A stretch of DNA of 64,000 nucleotides from NCBI GenBank assembly GCA_964058805.1, contig CAXKVV010002149.1:62001-126000 (forward strand), written 5' to 3'. The notes beneath the pieces are model-generated. The model had not been told where the DNA came from and made no database searches. It worked only from the letters and a program-made list of their open reading frames with translations. Source of the stretch: Schoenoplectus triqueter (lineage: Eukaryota > Streptophyta > Magnoliopsida > Poales > Cyperaceae). Shown piece after piece: positions 39,626 through 52,905 of the stretch. Position numbers and translations under genes: made by a program. Numbering within the stretch: the first letter of the stretch is position 1; every line of letters starts with the position of its first letter.

Positions 39626-42210
39626 ATAACTTTAGAGCCGCTAAATATTGCGCTGCACATCACCTAAAAATAAATTAGTAATATAAGAGCAACTAAAGAT
39701 TGCCATGGCTAATAGTGAAATTATATTTTTGAGATAAAAAATAATATTTTATATCTCCTCTGTTCTGTTATTTTTTCATCATAACAAATTAACATTTGAC
39801 ATTAATTATCATATAAAAAGAAGAAGATAATATTACTGGAATTGACGCTATAACAGAGGACTGATTGTGAACATAGAAACAGAAAATTTAGAGCTATCTA
39901 TCAATCCGGACAATATAATAAATGTATTGCCGTTTTACATATGCAACCAGTGAATCAGGACAGATCTAAATCGACCCGCAATGTACCGGCCACCTCACCC
40001 CATACGCCCATACCCACCGTCACAATTTTTTTTGTCTCTGTTTCTACCCACCGGATTCTAAAACATAATCATACTGAGGTTGGAGCAAACAGTCTTTGAC
40101 ATCATTGATGTAAGAAAAGCTTGAAATGAACAGTCCAAATTAGCTTGTATAGGATTGACTAATGATTATAAATACACTTAGTGCCAAAAATTAATTAATT
40201 AGCCTTATAATACTTATAACGTCAAACAAAGAGTATCGTTTAGATAAAGATGAGCCTTAAACCAGACAATTTTAAATATTGAGCATTTAAAGAATCGATT
40301 TATCTGAACTTCAAACAGAAGACCTCGCCATATTGAGAATTTGAGAGTATTACTTTAATTGTCATAGTAGTAAGAGACTAGTTCTCTTGACAAATAAATT
40401 AATTGGTTTGTCTGTATAATAAATAAGTGACATCAAATCAATGAGTATATCTTAACTGGTAAAATTCTGAAAAAAAATGTAGTGATATCGAGAAATGTCA
40501 AACAGCTAACTCATTTTATAACAAGAAAAAAAAAGTGTATAATATTACTACACTTGTTTACCAATCTGATTATTGATAAATAATTATCAAGTGAACACTG
40601 ATCTGTGCTGTTAAATATTAAACAATTAAATTACCAAGCAACTCAGTGACTGGAAAATAAGTTTACAAATTCTATTGAAACCGATAAATTTGCCGATCTA
40701 AACTTTTGAGGAAGGAGAAATATATCTCAATTTTTTTATTTGATGAATTTCCGTTGCTTATAATTATAAAATTTGTTTCTTTTTTTAATACTGTAAGATA
40801 TTCTTTCCAATTTATTAATTGCATGGCCACATGAGGTAGAGTCGCAGAGTCACGTGTAGGTCTAGTTGGTTCATACCTACGAATAAAAATAAAAATAAAC
40901 TGGGATCCATAATCCAAATCAATAATTAAATTTTGGGTTATCAATTATAAATCTTCTAATATACAGTTAACCGCGCCGCACACTTTGTATTGTAAATGCG
41001 GCATAATAATGCATCAACTACTTGAGGACAGTGAACTTGTGGCATGATTTAGATAGTACTTTTGATAATTAATTGGACTGTCCTGTGATGTTTTTCGCTG
41101 TCACACAGCAAGCCATAATTAATTTAATGGCTAAAAGCCTAAAACCACGTACTATAATTAATTGGACGTACGACTAGATAAACTAAGTGAAAAGGATAAA
41201 TCTAATTTGCTGCTTTAGTATATATAATGTATCTTTTAGGGAGAATATGGTAACTATAGCACCAATTTTTCTTTTTTAACGTAAATAAATAGTGTTTTCT
41301 TAATCACAGTATATTTAAAAATACTAGCTAGGCGCGTAATAACTCGGATTTAAAAATATATTAAGAAAATTTTCCAAGAAATTTAAGAAATTTTAGACAC
41401 AATATTTTTAAATGCTAATTATTATTATTATTATTATTATAATAAATAATATAATTAAACACATGATATATATATAAGATTATATAAAAAGTTGGATCGT
41501 TTTAAGATTATATAAGAGTAAATGATAAACGAGGAAACTATATATGAATCCCTCAATTTAAGTAGATAAAAAAGTTCAAACAAATCAATAGTGGAGAAAA
41601 ATGATGATATAAATGATGATATGATATGCTTAAAAAGCTTGAAAACATAATCCTCTAATATCTTTTAAAAATTAAGAAATATTGGAACTTTTACTTGTCG
41701 TCAAACCAGCTCTTAATTAATATATCAGTACCAGTGTGTATAGTCACATTACTCGTGAATAATTTGTGAAAATTTATTTTTATCCATAGCCAAATGTTTC
41801 ACGAATAATTCGTCAGTTTAATATACAGTGCACTTTTTGATCAAAAAATATTTTATTCCCGAATTATTCAGCAAAAAATACATTATATATTATTATAAAT
41901 GAAATTTCATATTTTTTAATATATTTGTAATATTTTATCATTATAATATATATCATTTATATTATATAAAATAAATTATTTCTAAATTATACCTAAACAT
42001 CGAATTTTTGACCTCATTGAAGGTTTCATGAATCACCAAAATTTTACTATCATGGTGTGTGCAATTTCACCTTTGTCGCTCTGCATGACGTGTTACACAT
42101 GAATGGCCGCACAAAACACACGTACATTTATTGAGAGTGATAAATTAAAATTTGGAGATGATTTGATATATTTTTTAAACTAAGAGTATGCTAGTTTTAC
42201 TCAATATATA
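39626..42210. other. AT-rich intergenic DNA, no gene seen
   Basis: No coding frame with a domain (the frame at 40,672-40,944 is not recognised). It contains an (ATT)n run at about 41,416-41,442. Confidence 0.5.
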
Positions 42211-42214
42211 TATA

Positions 42215-42625
42215 TAACTAGCGTATTTTTAGGAGCACATAGCCATTTCGTGCTCCTAACTCAAAAAATATATTAAATTACTTTTAAATTTTGATTTATC
42301 ATGCTCATTAATTTTTCCTATAAAAATCCTATGGGATAAAAAAATTAGTTGTTTTGAGTTTTTTAGGTCACTATTTTTAATTTTTAAAAAATTAGATCTA
42401 AAAATAATAACAAAATATTTATGTTTATGCATCATTTTTAAAAATTAAAAATAATGACTTAGAAAATTTAAAATATCTCAAAATTTTGTATCTCATAAGA
42501 TTTTCATATGAAGAATTTAATGAGTATGATAAATTAAAATTAAAATTTTTTTGGATATACTTTTTTAATTATGATCAAGAATGGCTTCGTGCTTCTAGGA
42601 GTACACTTAGTATGAGCGTGAAGTA
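42215..42625. mobile_element. Foldback MITE with an 'agcacatagccatt' end
   Basis: The left arm taggagcacatagccattt (42,227-42,245) pairs with the complement of aatggcttcgtgcttcta (about 42,581-42,598). Inner arms also pair (aatttttcctataaaaatcctatggg against ataagattttcatatgaagaatt). Non-coding. Exact ends and duplication not resolved. Confidence 0.55.
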
Positions 42626-42884
42626 ATCATGTTAATTTGTTTTTTACATTATGAAATAACAAAGTATTCTTTATAAAAATACCTACGTGTTTATTTTGAT
42701 AATTTGAATGATGAATACATGTTAATAGTATATGCTGACTTGGTAAAAGTACTTGACAACTCTTAATGATACTGAACAAGATTAATTGTTAATTAAACAA
42801 CAAACGAACGTCTACAAAAAAAATGAAAATTTGTATTTAAAATACATGAAAAACTGAGTAGAGGTATTTAGGCTAGTTCTTACT

Positions 42885-43265
42885 TAGAGGAGTCAATGAA
42901 TCAGGTTATTAGGCCTTTTTTTTATTATATTTTGATCCAATCTAATTTGACTCGACTCAATCAAACTTGAATAAAACAATTAAGTTTTATTTTTTTTTAT
43001 TTTTTATACTTTATATAATTTAATCGTAATTAGTAAATATTCAATCATAACTAGTTTATAAGTAGGTTTTAATTAATATAACTTTTTGAGGATAATTATA
43101 TATATTAGTCCGAACAAATATAGATAAAAAATTATCCATACAAAATTTAAGATTAATTAAAAATATAAAATCCATACTCAATGCATTATTTTCGAATCAT
43201 TTCGAATCAAATTGGATTTGAATGACCCAAATCACAGATCGACATCTCAATCCAATTTTTTAAAA
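42885..43265. repeat. Decayed relative of the GGGTCGG hAT-like MITEs
   Basis: It has gatccaatctaatttgactcg near the left and gaatgacccaaatcacagatcg near the right, in the arrangement seen at 32,425 and 51,886, but too diverged to define ends. Confidence 0.3.
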
Positions 43266-43284
43266 CTAATATACTAATAAAATA

Positions 43285-44146
43285 GGGGAGGGATCACTTG
43301 ACAATGGTTATCTTGACAATCTTAACAATGAATATTTAAATAAATATAAAAGAAATTTTAAAAATTGAAAAATCTATAAATATATTCTTCTACTTATAAA
43401 TTGATGGTTACTAAAATTTCAATGAAATCATACGTAGTTATGCGGCCAAAAATTTTGAAAGCCTCAAACAACTTATTTAAACAACAGTATTTAATGCATC
43501 TTACTTATGTTTAGCATAAAATTAGCGTCATGGAATATTCATATCGAAGTTTTAATAGGAAAAATCTTATAATAGGCGTAACAAGGAGTAATTATTTTAA
43601 TTTGCATGAATTTTGTGTAGTTGCGCGGCCAAAAAATTTCATAAAACCAAACAACTTGTTTAGACAACAGTTTTTAACGCATATTACTTATGTTTTGTGT
43701 AAAATTAGCATTATAGAATATTCATTTCAAAGTTTTAATTGGATAATTTTATAATAGGAGTAGTTATATTAATTTTTACGAAATTATGTGTAGTTATGAG
43801 GGAGAAAATATTGAAAACTCAAATAAGTTTTTTAAATAGCAGTTTGTATTGCATCTTACTTACGTTTTGTGAAAAAATTGTATCGTAGAATTTTCATATC
43901 AAAGTGTTAAGTGAAATTTTTTAATTTTTTGGTAGTCCACCAAAGATCTTTAAATTAGAACCACTATAAATTATATAAAATTTTGATGGTATTTGATGGA
44001 ATATCAAATGATAATGAATTTACATAAAATTTGAATCATTATCAATATATAAACAAAAAAAGTATTTATAAATTTTTTCTATTTTTAAAATTTTTAATTT
44101 ATTATCAAAATTGTGAAGATAACCCATTGTCAGAAAGTTTCCTCCC
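43285..44146. mobile_element. MULE-type foldback MITE, copy 3, with internal tandem triplication
   Basis: Ends GGGGAGGGATCACTTGACAA and the complement of TTGTCAGAAAGTTTCCTCCC match copies 1 and 2. The left arm is interrupted from about 43,420. About 500 bases of tandem repeat follow (see 43,434-43,920), and the right arm resumes at about 43,925. The flanks aataaaata and aataaatat look like a decayed 9-bp duplication. Confidence 0.75.
43434..43920. repeat. Three tandem units of about 130-180 bp inside MITE copy 3
   Basis: The units begin at about 43,434, 43,616 and 43,788. Each starts with a variant of gtgtagttatgcggccaaaa and contains caaacaactt, aacagt.tttaa.gcat, ttacttatgtttt and gaatattcat. 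The third unit is shorter and the most diverged. Such an array is absent from copies 1 and 2. Confidence 0.8.
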
Positions 44147-45812
44147 AATAAATATCTGTAGAGAAACCCACCATCTAAATATCTAATCCGCAACAGAGCA
44201 ACTCGCGGACGCGGATTGAACGAGTTCGTCGCAAATGTGGGTCCCTTGCACCATTTATGTCTTTACTATGGCAAACAACCTAGTACCACTAATTACTCTT
44301 GATGACGTGTCAGTCCCTTTCAAAACTGTATTGCACTGTCCTCCAAGTCCTTTTGATTCTCGGACTTGCTTTTTGTGGCCCAACCGCTCTCATTACCTTC
44401 CCTCCAGACCAAGCAACCTACGCCACCACACAAAATTTTCTTTTGATTAATTTGAGGTTATCTAGGCACAAAACCTAACATTTGATTTATCATATCTTTT
44501 AAGCACTCTGTTTCGATCCATCCGCTAAAATATATCCCGTCTCTTGTAAATTAACTTTTCAAAGTGTTCCCCCATGTGAGCTGTTGTCACTTAGCTTAAT
44601 TTTATTTCAATGTTTGTTATTTAATACTTAGTAGGGTTGGTAAACAGCATTAATTTGCACGTTCCTTTTGCTAATTGTCGATGGTTAATATATATATATA
44701 TATGTCGACAGCCAATTATTAAAATTATCAAGGCATTCTTAAAAACATTAAAATATCAAGGTAATCTTTCAATAACATTTTAATTTGATATCACAACTCA
44801 AATGACAATCCAAACACAAACATATTTAAGCTACTTTTAGTGCTATATTTGTTGAGTGCTGCTAGCTTCATATATATATATGATGCGTCCTTAAATAATC
44901 ACATACATACATACGCTGCAGCGTTCTCTTTAAATATTCTGATTCACATACATTGCTTTTAGTTAGTGGCCTGATCATCGACTGCTTTTATATATACCTT
45001 TCCTCGTTTCTTTGTGATTTTCCCTTCTTTTAACACAAAGCAAAGTAGCAAACTAGCAAACTTTAGAGGCTTATGACTAGAGTTTATCTATGCACAACGA
45101 AGTATATGTTAAGCATGTTTTAGCATTGTGTTTCGATCCGTCCGCTAAAATTATATTCCATTTGTCTAGCGAAGGTTTAATTTAAGGTGTGCCTCCATGT
45201 GATTATCACTTGATCTTGCTTAATTTGTGCTGACATCCGTACGTGTTTAATATATAGTTGGCAGTGACGGGTCTATTAGCTGGCGATGATCCAGGTGGGC
45301 CCCATATATATACGATCATGTTACGCGGATTATAATAGTTAAGTTGCACTATAGAAGTGCTCAATTAACGACGTTCCGGCAATCTAATTAAAAAAACCGG
45401 CCTTTAAAAAAATTTAATCGTCATCAATTTTGTCTATTTATAACTTCTGAAAGACATAATGAAATATTAAATGATAATATAGAAGTTCGATTTATTGCTG
45501 CTATATATTATTGTATTTTCAAGACCTAATTAAATTGCATGCTCTATTTACATTAAGTGCAAATCGCTTTGATGCATATCTTTTATGTTGTGACAATACT
45601 CCCTTTATGTATTTTTCCTCTTTTTTGGATAAAAGCGGACTAACTCCATCTGTTTCGATGAAACCATAAGTTTGTTGCAGCTAGTACCAACGGCAGGTAC
45701 GTACCATCCCAACATTAAGTTCTTACATCATTAGTTCATTATAATGAGTAAACTAGAAGTTTGTCTTTCCATCCTTTTTTGAGGTAAGATATGAGACTTA
45801 GATCTGAAGATG
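44147..45812. other. Intergenic DNA with a duplicated segment; no gene recognised
   Basis: A segment of about 150-180 bases occurs twice, at about 44,452-44,610 and 45,067-45,240. Both copies contain tgtttcgatccNtccgctaa (44,509 and 45,129) and then a (c)catgtgag/cacttagcttaa-like part. A TATA-like tract with CT-rich sequence after it lies at about 44,990-45,030. No coding frame supports a protein gene. The short frame at 44,235-44,450 is unrecognised. Confidence 0.5.
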
Positions 45813-45815
45813 TAT

Positions 45816-48800
45816 CACTATTAGAATTATTGTTATTACTGTGGAATGAAAAACGCTTGTTCTGTGGAGTCAAATACGAAAAAAACATCATTTTTGTGAA
45901 TTACCCACGGAAAGGCTTCCACGGTACTTTCATCGTCAGAACAAATACTATTTCCGTAGAATACCACAGAGATAATATTTTTTCGAGGAATTAAGCACGA
46001 AAATGATTCTACAAAAATAGTTTCACATCTGAGTGCTCCCATTCTTAATTCTGTAGTAAACATTTGGCAGTTCCGAGAAATTGAGCAACATAATAACTCA
46101 TATTATTTTCATGGTTCTTATTTCCAAGAAAATAACTTTAACAAGTCACGGAATAATTTTACTCATCCACATTATTATTTTTCTATTATTAATTAATTCA
46201 TGCATATTTTAAGAAAAATTATAATAGGTGAACCCATTATTTCTGTCAGTAAAAATAACATTATTTCTGACAGTAACACCACATTATTTCTGTCAGTAAT
46301 GCGAATTTATTTTGTTTTTCAATTGTCAACTGATGATAGATTAAAACAATCAAGCATTGAAAATAACTTCAGAAAAATAATATAGCATATAAAAACACCA
46401 ATTGGAAGTACATCAAATAAAAAATTATAGGTATTGAACTGCCAAAATATAAACCCGTATATCAACTGCTATATTGCTATAATTGAAAAGTTGTTTGTCT
46501 GCTATATTGCTATAATTGGATATTCTATTACCAAAAAATTGAAAACTGTTACTCATACCAAACCTAACTACTGTATTTGTTGATTGTCCGAGTTCGATCC
46601 CTCGCACCATCAGTTCATGGCTGCCTCGCCCGTTGCAGCTTGCATCCCGCCCATCATAATTGGTTGCGACATTGAAGATAATCCCTAGCATAGAACAAAC
46701 AAAAAATATACTTAGGATCTTTTACTTTGAAGCATCAATACAATTAAACAACCTACATTTGTAAAATTGGGTCCTCTATATCTCTCTATTTTGAATCATG
46801 TACAATACAATTTTTTCTTCTTGCCCTCAAACATGACTAATATAAATTTATAATATTTACCACTAAACGCATGCTTAAACCCAATATTGAAAATTGATCA
46901 AACCTTAGACATTTGAATCTATATGTTTTGTTCTTACTTGGTGCGGAGTCATTTGCATTCCCATAAGTGGACTGTGAGGAAAGGTCGTGTGACCCTAAGT
47001 AAATAATATAAAAATATTAGTATTACGATGATATTCTTTTATGACTGCATAAGAGCCCTGAAATTTATCATAATTCCTTTTTAGAAAATATATACAATTT
47101 TTAGTGAAACATGATAATTATCAATATCCATACCAATTTGTTATATCAATTTCAGCAAAGTCTTAAAACACAAACTAAATCTACAGACTTTGTCATGCAT
47201 GAATCTCACAATACTAGTCCACTCCAATGTTAAAAACTAAGAAAACCTTACACAACTCCCATCAAACACCAAAAGTACCAATACCAAAAGTTATTTTGGA
47301 GCAAGCTAGCATATATATTATCAGTATAAAGAAATAACTATTTATATAGTAATGCCAATATTTCTATGCGGCAAAGATTTTTAGTTTTCACTTGAGTCCA
47401 CACTAATATCAAATTTAAGAAAACAGGATAAGTTTCTAGATGTTTGATTTGGATAAGGGAGAAAAATTAGAGGTGTAACAAGATAGAGATAAAAGAGCGA
47501 ATAAATGTTAATTATTTGATTTATTTCTTTTGTTAGAAGAGCAAATATGACACCAACTGTAAAAATAAAATTAGAGTCATTATTTCTGTGAGTAATGTTA
47601 ATATTTCTATGAGTAATGTCAATATTTCTGTAAAAAATATTTAAGTTCTGTAGTAATGCCAATATTTTCGTGAGTGATGTCAATATTCCTGTGAGTAATA
47701 ATGAAAATGAAGTCATAGTAAAACTATTGTAACAACTAATGTGTAATAAAAAGAAAAGTTAGAGAAAGAGTTGTTTGATTGACTTATGTTACCTATTTCT
47801 TGATCAGGAGATTGGGAGAGGAAGGGGACGGAGGAGGTGGAGGGTTTGGATTTGGTTAGAGAACGGAGGAGGTGATGAGAGGACGATTGTTAGGTTAACT
47901 AAAAAGAAAACAGGGATCCAATCGATCCTTAAAAATGATTAAGTAAAGCAGGCGGCATCTCCAAATTTTTTGGCTGATTATCAATTTATTTTGGTGGAGA
48001 TTCAAATTTCATTTAGGTTAAAGAAAAAAATTGTTATGGCTGAGAATGAAAGAGGCGGGAAAATGAATTGGAGAAGACGGCTAGATTAGAGAAAGAAATT
48101 ATTACGTTCTCTCTTTATTGAGATCCGGTTCATATCAGAACAAAAAATTATCCCTCTCTGCCACCAAGGACCCACTCCTATGCATGTGTTCTGATTCACA
48201 TTTTTTGCATGGTCCAGTTTCATCCATACTTCTGGCAGGAATAGACTAATTTTTTGGCGGAAGCGAGATTCAAAATCCAACATTATTCTGCTGAAGTTTT
48301 ATTAAAAATTTTGTAACTTAATCCAAATTTATGTAACTCCACTCCAGCTTATGTCTGAAAATTTAACATTTTGAGACTACAAATCTTAACAAGTTTGAAA
48401 ATTAAACATTGTTGATTTTGTAACTTAAGCTCCAAATTCCTTAATTACAATTAATTTCAAGTTATATATTTGATAAAAAATAATGTTAAATTAAACATTA
48501 TTATTTTGGCGGAGACATTGTTATTTCAAAATTAAACAAGTCTGAAAATTAAAATAAACATTTTTATTTCAAAGTTAAACAAGTCTGGAAATCAAAATAA
48601 ACATTATTATTTTAAAATTTTGTTCTGTTTGACAATGCTATTTTAATTTTTGAATAGACGATAAAAGTATTACATAAAATAAAAATTTATTATGGAAAGG
48701 ATTATTTCCGTGCATGTATCCACAGAAAAAATTATTTCTATCTATGGAAAAGAATGAATGTGATAGAGTAGAGTATTTCTGTGAAAGTCTGTACTTATTT

Positions 48801-49001
48801 TCGTGAAATAGAAAGTTCTGGAGTATTTTCGTGGAAAAATAGATTATATTCCTTAGTTTTTATTTTCGTGTAAATTTCTTCTGTAGACTTGTCTAAAGAA
48901 ATGATGAGCGTCACGCGTCAATCTCCTTCTTTCCATAGAACTCATATTTACCACGGAAAAAACATCAACTAACTACAGTAATAACTCAAATTCTAGTAGT
49001 G
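45816..49001. mobile_element. CACTA (En/Spm) transposon, copy 2, non-autonomous and rearranged
   Basis: It starts CACTATTAGAATT and ends AATTCTAGTAGTG, with a 3-bp duplication TAT (45,813-45,815 and 49,002-49,004). Roughly the first 1,450 bases are collinear with copy 1. About 800 bases of copy 1 (27,135-27,930), including its main minus-strand exon, are then missing. The segment 47,405-48,680 is largely different from copy 1, and the last 230 bases match again. In the last exon-like piece (about 46,570-46,680) a TGA replaces a Trp codon. No transposase. Clearly defective. Confidence 0.9.
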
Positions 49002-49004
49002 TAT

Positions 49005-51505
49005 TAAGGAGGGTCCTTATTAAGTAGTTTAATTGAAACTACAAATTTCTTAGACTTAGCTTGCTTATATTAATTTCATAGTTGGAACTTGGCACAAATT
49101 GACAATCGGAGCATATTATGCATATTGTTTCCAATGCATGTTTGTCCGTCTAATTCTTTCTAAATAACGTGCAATTTTCCTAGTTTTGATGTTTCATGAA
49201 CTAATTGGCATCGAGGTACATCGAACCTGCGTATTTTTAATTCACCCTAAGAGAAAAGAAATATATCTGAAGTAGCTTGCAAACAGATAGGGTTTGCAGA
49301 GTTTTAGCAGAGACTGTACCAGTGTACGCCATTAATTCACTGTATCAGATGTTCAGATATTATCTCTTTGGAAATTAAGATTTGGATCAATCCTCTCAAC
49401 TTGTTTATCTCATCATTTACGAGTTGAGAACTTGAGATCATTAATCCGCACTTGAATCTTTGGAGGTCGTACATATACCATCAATCACTGCTAAACAGCT
49501 AAAGAATTAAAAAGCAATGAAAGGTCGAGAGAGACGCACGGTATCGGCGCGTTGCACCCAAACATATCCGGCCAGTGAATATGGTGGACCCCATTACACA
49601 GGCTTAAATCTCCATTCCAAGAGAAAACTGGACATCTGCATGGCGTTCCACGAGGCATGCACATTCATTATGCACTGGTCTCTGCAGTTATATTATAGAC
49701 TGGACATGTGGTATCGTTCAATCAAGTCTCGTCAAACGTCCAATTCCAATTGACGATGTGGATATATATATATACACACTCGTGTCAGCCAATAGAAACC
49801 ATGGTTAACTGTGGCATAGGTTTTGAATAATTTTAATTGTTAAAGGAGTTTCGAGGTAAAACTGTAGTGCTGTACTTGTTAATATGCTCTTGATCTAGAA
49901 ACTTAAGCTGCTGACCATCATTTGACTTTCACAGTCTTCACATGACAAGAGGTTCATTTAAAGATCCTCACATGCCAAATATTTTACAGAAAAAAATGCT
50001 CTTTAACTTAAACATGATAATATTAGAAACGAAACCCTAGCTAATTTAATGATGGTCAAATAAAATGCCTAATAATTGACAATTTAAAATGCAAACAGAT
50101 CACAGCAGCTATATATTATATTTAGAACACTCCTTACATGTGACGGATAATTCACTAAACCATTTAAGTACAACATATTAATTAGTATTATATAGTCGAG
50201 ATTTGACGGGATTAAAAATTTTGAGCTCCAACTCTACAATGATGTGGTGGGTTATTTGGTTTATATATTCACAATCTTGAAGATGGATGCAATAATTAAG
50301 ATCCTAATTTAAAGTAAGATATTAAGTAATATGTAATTATGTATAACATTAAATGAGGAAATTTTAATGCTTTCACTAATGAAATAAAATTGAAAAAAAA
50401 AACCCATACATATATGATGAGTTTAAGAGACATTAACTCATCTAATTTATATATGGAGCAAAACTTCGATGTGGGACAATATTTCAAAATTTTTAAATAA
50501 AGCATATATTTACAAGAAGAAATTTTTTTTTACAAATATATAATTGATGTCTTGGTGGATTTTGAGTAGGTGGGGAACAGGACAAGTGCCATCACCCCAG
50601 CATATCATGTTCCATTCCTATTAAATAGATTATATGAAAAAACATTTATGAACTTACACGATTTCAGTTTTGTAGTGTCTACTTACAAATAATAGATTTA
50701 TAAAAAAAATCTCATTCACAATTAACTGTTCGTTGCACGATTTAAAAATTACTATTGAGATCGTCAAAGACATCCTTGTAATAGTTTAAATTTCTTTAAC
50801 GCGTAACTTTATAGTATATACCATAATTAAGTAGGACTACATACAAATCGGACTCGAACGAGCTGGGTATGAATATTCGAGTTCGATTCGGTTTGTGAAT
50901 ACTCAAATTTGATAAAAATAACTCCATTATTCAATATCAGACTGTGTTGTTGTTGTTGTTATTAACAATCGATTTGAGTTTGATTAATCCAAGCTGGTTT
51001 AATTTGCTTAATTTTATTCCGAACTAAAATCGAGCTATTTAATTTTGATTTTTTTCAAAAACAAACACGAACGAGCCAAGAATGAAACTTACAGTCCCAA
51101 TCATATGAACTAATACCTCTACTTTATTTTCTGTACCGATTATATACATCTGATATGTACGTGGTTCATTTGTCACATAGATAACTTGAAACTATAGTGT
51201 AACAAAATATCCGCACTTCGCCACTAACAAGAAAACATTTTTGTGGCTTTTACAAGGTAATAATTCTGTCCAAAGAATTGTTTAGTAATTTATGAGTTGT
51301 ATATGTTTGTTGGACAACTTGGATTGGCTCACAGGCAAAACCTATGCTTTTTGGACGGCGCTACCATGTGAGCTCCTTGTTGGCCACTGGCACGTGACTT
51401 AGGTTTTCATTGTTGCAGCTATAAGATGATGTCAGCATGGTGCCGACATGCTCTGTGCGATTTCTTTTCTTTTATGTGTGATTTCTTTCACTCGGTACAT
51501 TAAAG
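49005..51505. other. Intergenic DNA, no gene seen
   Basis: AT-rich. The 78-codon frame at 49,517-49,753 sits in somewhat GC-richer sequence but shows no domain. At about 50,840-51,100 a cgaacgagc/gttcgattcgg-rich patch with a short (TTG)n run resembles decayed hAT-like MITE DNA. Confidence 0.45.
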
Positions 51506-51885
51506 TATATTTATAAGGGCTTGATTTTTAAATTCTATCTAACCGATTTTTTCAAAAATACAATCTTAGTGAATTTTTAAAAAAATTGATATTTATAAAT
51601 TCTTTTTCAAAAATACAATTTTAGTGATTTAAAAAAAATGATATTTATAAATTCAATTTAGTCCTTTTTAATAATAAATATTGATTTTTTAAAGGACTGA
51701 TTTCAATCTTAAAAAGCAGACATTTTTAACCCGATCATTCTTAAACCCATTCTTTAATATTTTATATTTTATATTATATAATAATTATACTTAAAAAAAT
51801 TTAAAAAAAGTAAAGCAAAATGTCAAAATAGAAAAATATAATTTAATATTATTATACAAATAGAAAAATACCATATATCTCATCT

Positions 51886-52150
51886 AGAGGTGGCAGAAAA
51901 CAACCCGACCCGAGAAACCCGTCCAGACCTGAATCCGATCCGACCTAATTTTTTTAAAAAGTCAACCTGATCTGACCCGATCCGAACCCGACCTGACCCG
52001 ACCCAAAATCAAATGACGTTCAATCCAATCGAAATCTATCAAAGATTTAAAAAATACAATATGTAAATTGACCCGACCTGATCCGACCCTGACCAGACCC
52101 GATTTCTTTTAAAAGATTAAACTGACCCGACCCGCCCGATTGCCACCTAT
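51886..52150. mobile_element. hAT-like MITE with acccgaccc repeats, copy B
   Basis: 265 bp with ends AGAGGTGGCA and TGCCACCTAT (inverted) and an exact 8-bp duplication TCTCATCT (51,878-51,885 and 52,151-52,158), the size made by hAT transposases. The interior is dominated by gacccgacc-type repeats, as in the element at 32,425. Non-coding. Confidence 0.85.
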
Positions 52151-52424
52151 TCTCATCTCACATCCTCCTCCCCTTTTTAAAACAGACTCTCTCAACATCT
52201 TTCTCATGCGCTTTTCTCAATTCACCACTCTCAAATCACTAGATGACATTTTCAAAATCATATCATCTTTTTAGATAAAATTTATCTTATATTTGCCTTA
52301 TTTTTTTTAAAAATAAAAAGATGAAAAAGTTTTTTAAAAAAAAACTATAAAAAAATATTTTTTTGGTATAGTGTAGAATATTACTTTATTTGGTTAAGTA
52401 AATTGACCCCATACCAAGAACATT

Positions 52425-52905
52425 CTTCTTCAAGCTAAGTGCATTAATGGTTTCTATTACATTCCATTAAAGCATAATCCTTCTTCATCTCAAGTATTTC
52501 TTGGCATTCTCACTTCGGCCAATTCTTGGCATGCAAGACTTGGGCATTCCCCCCACTTCTACTACATTGCATTTACTTCATTCTAAAGATTTACCATGTA
52601 ATTCGAATAAAGTGAACCCATGTAATGATTGCTATATGGCAAAATGACATCCTTCGGCCTTTCTTTTCTTCTATTTCTACTACTTCGCTGCGCCCCTTTA
52701 GAAATTGTTCATTTTGGGACCCTCACTGCTACGCGCCTGAGCTTTCGGTATTATATAATTTTGGTGGATGATTTTTCTCATTTTACATGGATATATTTTA
52801 TGGCAAATAGAAGCAATGTGGCTCACATTTTCTCATGATTCAAGGCCCAAGTTAAGAGCCTCTTTAACTCAACAATCACAATTTTGCGCACTGATGAAGT
52901 CATAA
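52425..52905 (+). pseudogene. Ty1/copia pol fragment (gag-pre-integrase and integrase start)
   Basis: In broken frames the sequence reads SSQVFLGILTSANSWHARLG, then HSPH, and later CNDCYMAK: the H..LGH...C..C zinc-binding module before copia integrase. It continues with PLEIVHFGTLTA, RYYIILVDDFSHFTWIYFM and LFNSTITILRTDE, the integrase core with its VDD and LRTDxG blocks. Stops at about 52,645 and 52,837 and frame changes break it. No LTRs, RT or gag are nearby, so it is a stranded fragment. Confidence 0.8.

Noticed and set aside
44566..44580. gtgttccccc motif suggestive of a miR395-type sequence
   Set aside because: Only about ten bases agree with the miRNA or its complement, and no hairpin partner was found nearby.
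49517..49753. 78-codon plus-strand frame in GC-richer sequence
   Set aside because: No recognisable domain or gene context. The peptide shows no family signature, and the frame length is within chance for this composition.
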